Origin: Muribaculaceae bacterium
GTDB taxonomy: Bacteria; Bacteroidota; Bacteroidia; Bacteroidales; Muribaculaceae
Direction of reading: 5' to 3'
Length of the DNA stretch: 7,632 bases
Assembly: GCA_016287065.1 (NCBI GenBank)
Contig: JAEEVB010000112.1
Coordinates: forward strand, 1-7,632
Within the stretch, counting starts at the first letter, position 1. Each line of letters begins with the position of its first letter. Made by a program: the position numbers and the translations under genes. The notes under the pieces are model-generated. The model was given only the letters and a program-made list of their open reading frames with translations, ran no database searches and was not told where the DNA came from. Shown here piece after piece: positions 5,480 to 7,632 of the stretch.

Positions 5480-6586
5480 TCAGCCTACTGCACCGGCAGG
5501 TCCCCACTGGCCAGTGAGTTTTTCCAAGTAGTCTTTGTCGGTTCCTGCAGGCATCTTCTGGATTTGCTGATATAGGAGATATTTGTCGACCGCCCCCTCA
5601 GAGAAGAGCGACTCGAAGATGGTAACCACATGGTTTTTCGTGAGGTCGCGGTGCGAAGCCAGCCACTTGAGCAAGCCTTGCGGATTCATGGCAAACACTC
5701 TGTTGATTATCGCCTCCAGCCTGTAGCCTACTTCATCTTCTTCACTGCCCATCGAGGCCTTGACCTCGGGTTTTGCGGCAATGGCGTTCACCTTGTCGAG
5801 AATGCTCGTGTCATACTTGGGAGCCTTGAACATTCCATCAATCTCGTCAAGCAGCAAATCATGGGCCGTTGCGCCTTTCTTGTCAAGCACCTTAGGAGTT
5901 TCCATCTTGAGGTGCCCATTCTTGTCGACCGAGAAATTATACTCCTTGGTGATGCTCATCTGGTCTTTCACCTTCTTGAAACCGCTCACGCCCTCATCTT
6001 CACCATCAAGCGGAACCGCCACAACATCATATTTGCTCACACTGTTTGTAATCTTGAAACTGTTATTCGACACCATGTCGAGCAAGTTGTGTTCTTCACG
6101 CATCACTCCGGCGGTGTAGTCATCGTTCATTAAATCTGGCATCTTGAAGTCCCACGGCCCCGTCTGGCAACAGTCGATCAGTTTGCCATTACGGTCATAA
6201 ATAGCTACCAGTCCGTCGCTGCCATCGCCAAACTCAATGTGATAGACCACAAGGGTATAGTCGCCAGGCAAAGCACGCACACCTATAATACAGAAGTTGC
6301 CATAGTCGGCCTCTTCGCCTTCAAACACATCACCGAGCAATGCCTTGCGCTGCTTCTCGTTGAGCCCCAACATCACAATCTTGTCGTCGGCTGTCTCGAG
6401 CCGGTTGCCCATGAGCAGGCTGTCGGTGGGGTCAATGCCCAGTTTCTTCAGGAACGAGAAATCACTCTTTATGGTCTCCACCTTGGCAGCCCCGCTGGCT
6501 TCGGGAGCAGCGGGTTTATTGGCTTTGCACGAGAATGGCAACAGCATGGCTGCCACCATTGTCGCAACACAAATACTTTTTTTCAT
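5480..6586 (-). CDS. Lipoprotein of unknown function
   Basis: 368 residues. The N-terminus is a lipoprotein signal peptide: MKK, a hydrophobic stretch 5-18, then PFSC with lipidated Cys20 (a loose lipobox, as is common in Bacteroidota). The residues after Cys20 (KANKPAAPEASGAAK) form a flexible linker without the acidic residues of a typical surface-export signal, so a periplasm-facing anchor is slightly favoured. The remainder is a soluble domain: a beta-rich middle (about 95-215, including GDYTLVVYHIEFGDGSDGLV) and a helical C-terminal part (about 240-368, including LEAIINRVFAMNPQGLLKWL). I do not recognise the family and see no catalytic motif. It is 209 bp upstream of the sigma operon on the same strand, but the gap contains a separate promoter, so it is probably its own transcription unit. 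It is divergent from the CapA-like gene. Start ATG 6586 is the only one giving a signal peptide. Confidence 0.85.
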   Translation of the reverse strand: MKKSICVATMVAAMLLPFSCKANKPAAPEASGAAKVETIKSDFSFLKKLGIDPTDSLLMGNRLETADDKIVMLGLNEKQRKALLGDVFEGEEADYGNFCIIGVRALPGDYTLVVYHIEFGDGSDGLVAIYDRNGKLIDCCQTGPWDFKMPDLMNDDYTAGVMREEHNLLDMVSNNSFKITNSVSKYDVVAVPLDGEDEGVSGFKKVKDQMSITKEYNFSVDKNGHLKMETPKVLDKKGATAHDLLLDEIDGMFKAPKYDTSILDKVNAIAAKPEVKASMGSEEDEVGYRLEAIINRVFAMNPQGLLKWLASHRDLTKNHVVTIFESLFSEGAVDKYLLYQQIQKMPAGTDKDYLEKLTGQWGPAGAVG

Positions 6587-6623
6587 AGCAATACGGTTGT
6601 TTATTGTTTGTAATTATTTTTTG

Positions 6624-6631
6624 CAAATATA
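6624..6631 (-). promoter_or_regulatory. Candidate -7 box for the 5480-6586 lipoprotein gene
   Basis: TATATTTG on the minus strand matches the Bacteroidota -7 consensus TAnnTTTG and lies 37 bp upstream of ATG 6586. No good TTTG -33 box sits 19-21 bp further upstream (the position reads GGTG or similar), so the promoter may be weak or activator-dependent. Confidence 0.5.
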
Positions 6632-6661
6632 GCGAAACTTTTCACATTTTCCACCCCAATC

Positions 6662-6694
6662 CCCGCAAAAAGTTTAAATTCACACCCGCAAAAA
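6662..6694 (+). repeat. Direct repeat pair in the divergent control region
   Basis: CCCGCAAAAA occurs at 6662-6671 and again at 6685-6694, 23 bp apart (about two helical turns). Both copies lie between the two divergent -7 boxes. The arrangement fits two sites for one regulator acting on both genes, but a chance match in A-rich DNA is possible. Confidence 0.4.
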
Positions 6695-6717
6695 TGAAGC
6701 AAGATAAATTTTATCAG

Positions 6718-6725
6718 TAACTTTG
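6718..6725 (+). promoter_or_regulatory. Candidate -7 box for the CapA-like gene
   Basis: TAACTTTG matches TAnnTTTG and ends 41 bp before ATG 6767. A canonical TTTG is missing at the -33 position (ATGA or AATG there). A small dyad, GATAAA-T-TTTATC (6703-6715), lies just upstream and could bind a regulator. Confidence 0.5.
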
Positions 6726-6766
6726 CAACACATTTTCATTATATACTTTACCATTCATTCAAAACT

Positions 6767-7632
6767 ATGCAAGCATTCATCACCCTACTCCACCTGCTCA
6801 TCGCGAGCCTCGTCATCGCCTCGTGCGCCCAAGGCGGCAACGATCAAAAGGCGTCGGCCTCTCAACCCAATTCGGCCCAGACCGTCGACGCTGCAGGCAA
6901 GAAAGCGGCATTCGACTCGGTAACCATCGCCATGACTGGCGACATCATGATGGGTACCACTTTCCCCACAACCAAACTGCCGCAAAACGACGGCAAGGAC
7001 ATCTTCAGCGATGTTGCCCCAGTGCTGAGCAATGCCAGCGTGGCCGTTGGCAACCTCGAGGGCGCCATGGCCGACAAGGGAACGCCCAACGAGTTTAAGC
7101 GCGCCAAGATAAGTTCTGGTGCCGGCAATGTCTACGCTTTCTTGATGCCCACCCGCTATGCCGCACTGCTGCGCGATGCGGGCTACGACTTTGTGAGCAT
7201 GGCCAACAACCACTCGTACGATTTTGGACTCGAGGGGCAGAACAACTCCCGACGAGCACTCGACGGAGTCGGTGTGGGATATGCCGGCAATCCGGGACAC
7301 GAGTATATGATCAAGGAAATCAATGGCGTGCGCTATGGCTACTGTGCCTTTGGCTATAACCGCCAGACGATACACATGAGCGACGAGAAGGCAGTGCGAC
7401 GCATCGTCGGTCTACTGCGCGACAGTGCCGATGTGGTGATTGTCTCGTTTCACGGTGGCGGCGAAGGGGGTGCCTTCAGGCATGTGCCCAACGGCATCGA
7501 AACGCAGTATGGCGAGAATCGGGGCAACCTCAGGCACTTCGCTCACCTGTGCATCGATTGCGGTGACGACATCGTTTATGGTCACGGTCCCCATGTGGTG
7601 CGGGGCGTGGAGGTTTACAAAGGACATTTCAT
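6767..7632 (+). CDS. CapA family (PGA_cap) lipoprotein, metallophosphatase-like, 3' end outside window
   Basis: The frame is open from ATG 6767 to the window end (288 codons, no stop). Residues 1-20 form a lipoprotein signal peptide ending IASC (Cys20), followed by a flexible linker (21-48). The PGA_cap domain (calcineurin-like metallophosphatase fold) begins at about 51, with landmarks GDIMMG (58-63), GNLEG (95-99), ANNHSYDFG (146-154), SFHGGGEG (227-234) and GHGPHVVRGVEVYKG (272-286). The family is named for CapA of poly-gamma-glutamate capsule synthesis, but most Bacteroidota members are of unproven function. No capB or capC homologue is in the window, so a capsule role should not be assumed. 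About 60-100 residues are probably missing, judging from family length. It is divergent from the 5480-6586 lipoprotein gene, with a candidate -7 box at 6718-6725. The start is supported by the signal peptide. Confidence 0.9.
   Translation, partial: MQAFITLLHLLIASLVIASCAQGGNDQKASASQPNSAQTVDAAGKKAAFDSVTIAMTGDIMMGTTFPTTKLPQNDGKDIFSDVAPVLSNASVAVGNLEGAMADKGTPNEFKRAKISSGAGNVYAFLMPTRYAALLRDAGYDFVSMANNHSYDFGLEGQNNSRRALDGVGVGYAGNPGHEYMIKEINGVRYGYCAFGYNRQTIHMSDEKAVRRIVGLLRDSADVVIVSFHGGGEGGAFRHVPNGIETQYGENRGNLRHFAHLCIDCGDDIVYGHGPHVVRGVEVYKGHF

Noticed and set aside
6724..6733. TTTGCAACAC on the plus strand as a second ECF -35 box before the CapA-like gene
   Set aside because: It shares GCAAC with the sigma-operon promoter but lacks the following CTTTTT run, and no CATCTA-like -10 box follows at the right distance.
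6785..7375. 196-codon minus-strand open frame opposite the CapA-like gene
   Set aside because: The plus strand carries all the PGA_cap motifs in one open frame from a lipoprotein signal; the antisense frame is a shadow.

Overview
The window looks like chromosomal DNA of a gut-type Bacteroidales bacterium (Bacteroidota; a Prevotellaceae or Muribaculaceae-like source is plausible, but the genus cannot be fixed from sequence alone). The reasons are A-rich translation leaders without clear Shine-Dalgarno sites, promoter elements of the Bacteroidota primary sigma type (TTTG, then TAnnTTTG), lipoprotein signal peptides, and protein families typical of that phylum. Coding DNA is moderately GC-rich and the gaps are AT-rich. 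No tRNA, rRNA, CRISPR array, transposase or phage gene was seen, and no gene-free stretch exceeds about 210 bases.

Layout. Six genes lie on the minus strand and one on the plus strand. At the left, two tandem paralogous secreted GHL10 (DUF187, YddW/DigH-like) glycoside hydrolase-like proteins form a likely two-gene operon. It is read leftwards as the copy at 1599-3314, which ends in a two-repeat dockerin, then the copy at 2-1561, whose 3' end leaves the window. This operon has a good promoter at 3339-3370. To its right is a three-gene operon read leftwards: a multi-pass membrane protein with a low-complexity tail (4389-5270), an ECF sigma factor (3849-4370) and a small two-helix membrane protein (3502-3810). 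It appears to start from an ECF-type promoter at 5326-5355, which suggests autoregulation, and to end at a GNRA-capped terminator hairpin (3377-3402). The U-tract of that hairpin also contains the -33 box of the GHL10 promoter.

Further right are a lone lipoprotein gene of unknown function (5480-6586, minus) and, divergent from it, a CapA/PGA_cap-family lipoprotein (6767 to the window end, plus). They share a 180-bp divergent control region with two 10-bp direct repeats.

How the genes may work together is inference. Every protein except the sigma factor is predicted to be membrane-bound, exported or lipid-anchored, so the region reads as a cell-envelope neighbourhood: an envelope-sensing sigma module flanked by glycan-active or surface proteins. 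Nothing in the sequence proves that the sigma factor controls its neighbours. The most unusual points are the sigma module's partner proteins and promoter, the dockerin on only one of two tandem GHL10 copies, and the terminator/promoter overlap.
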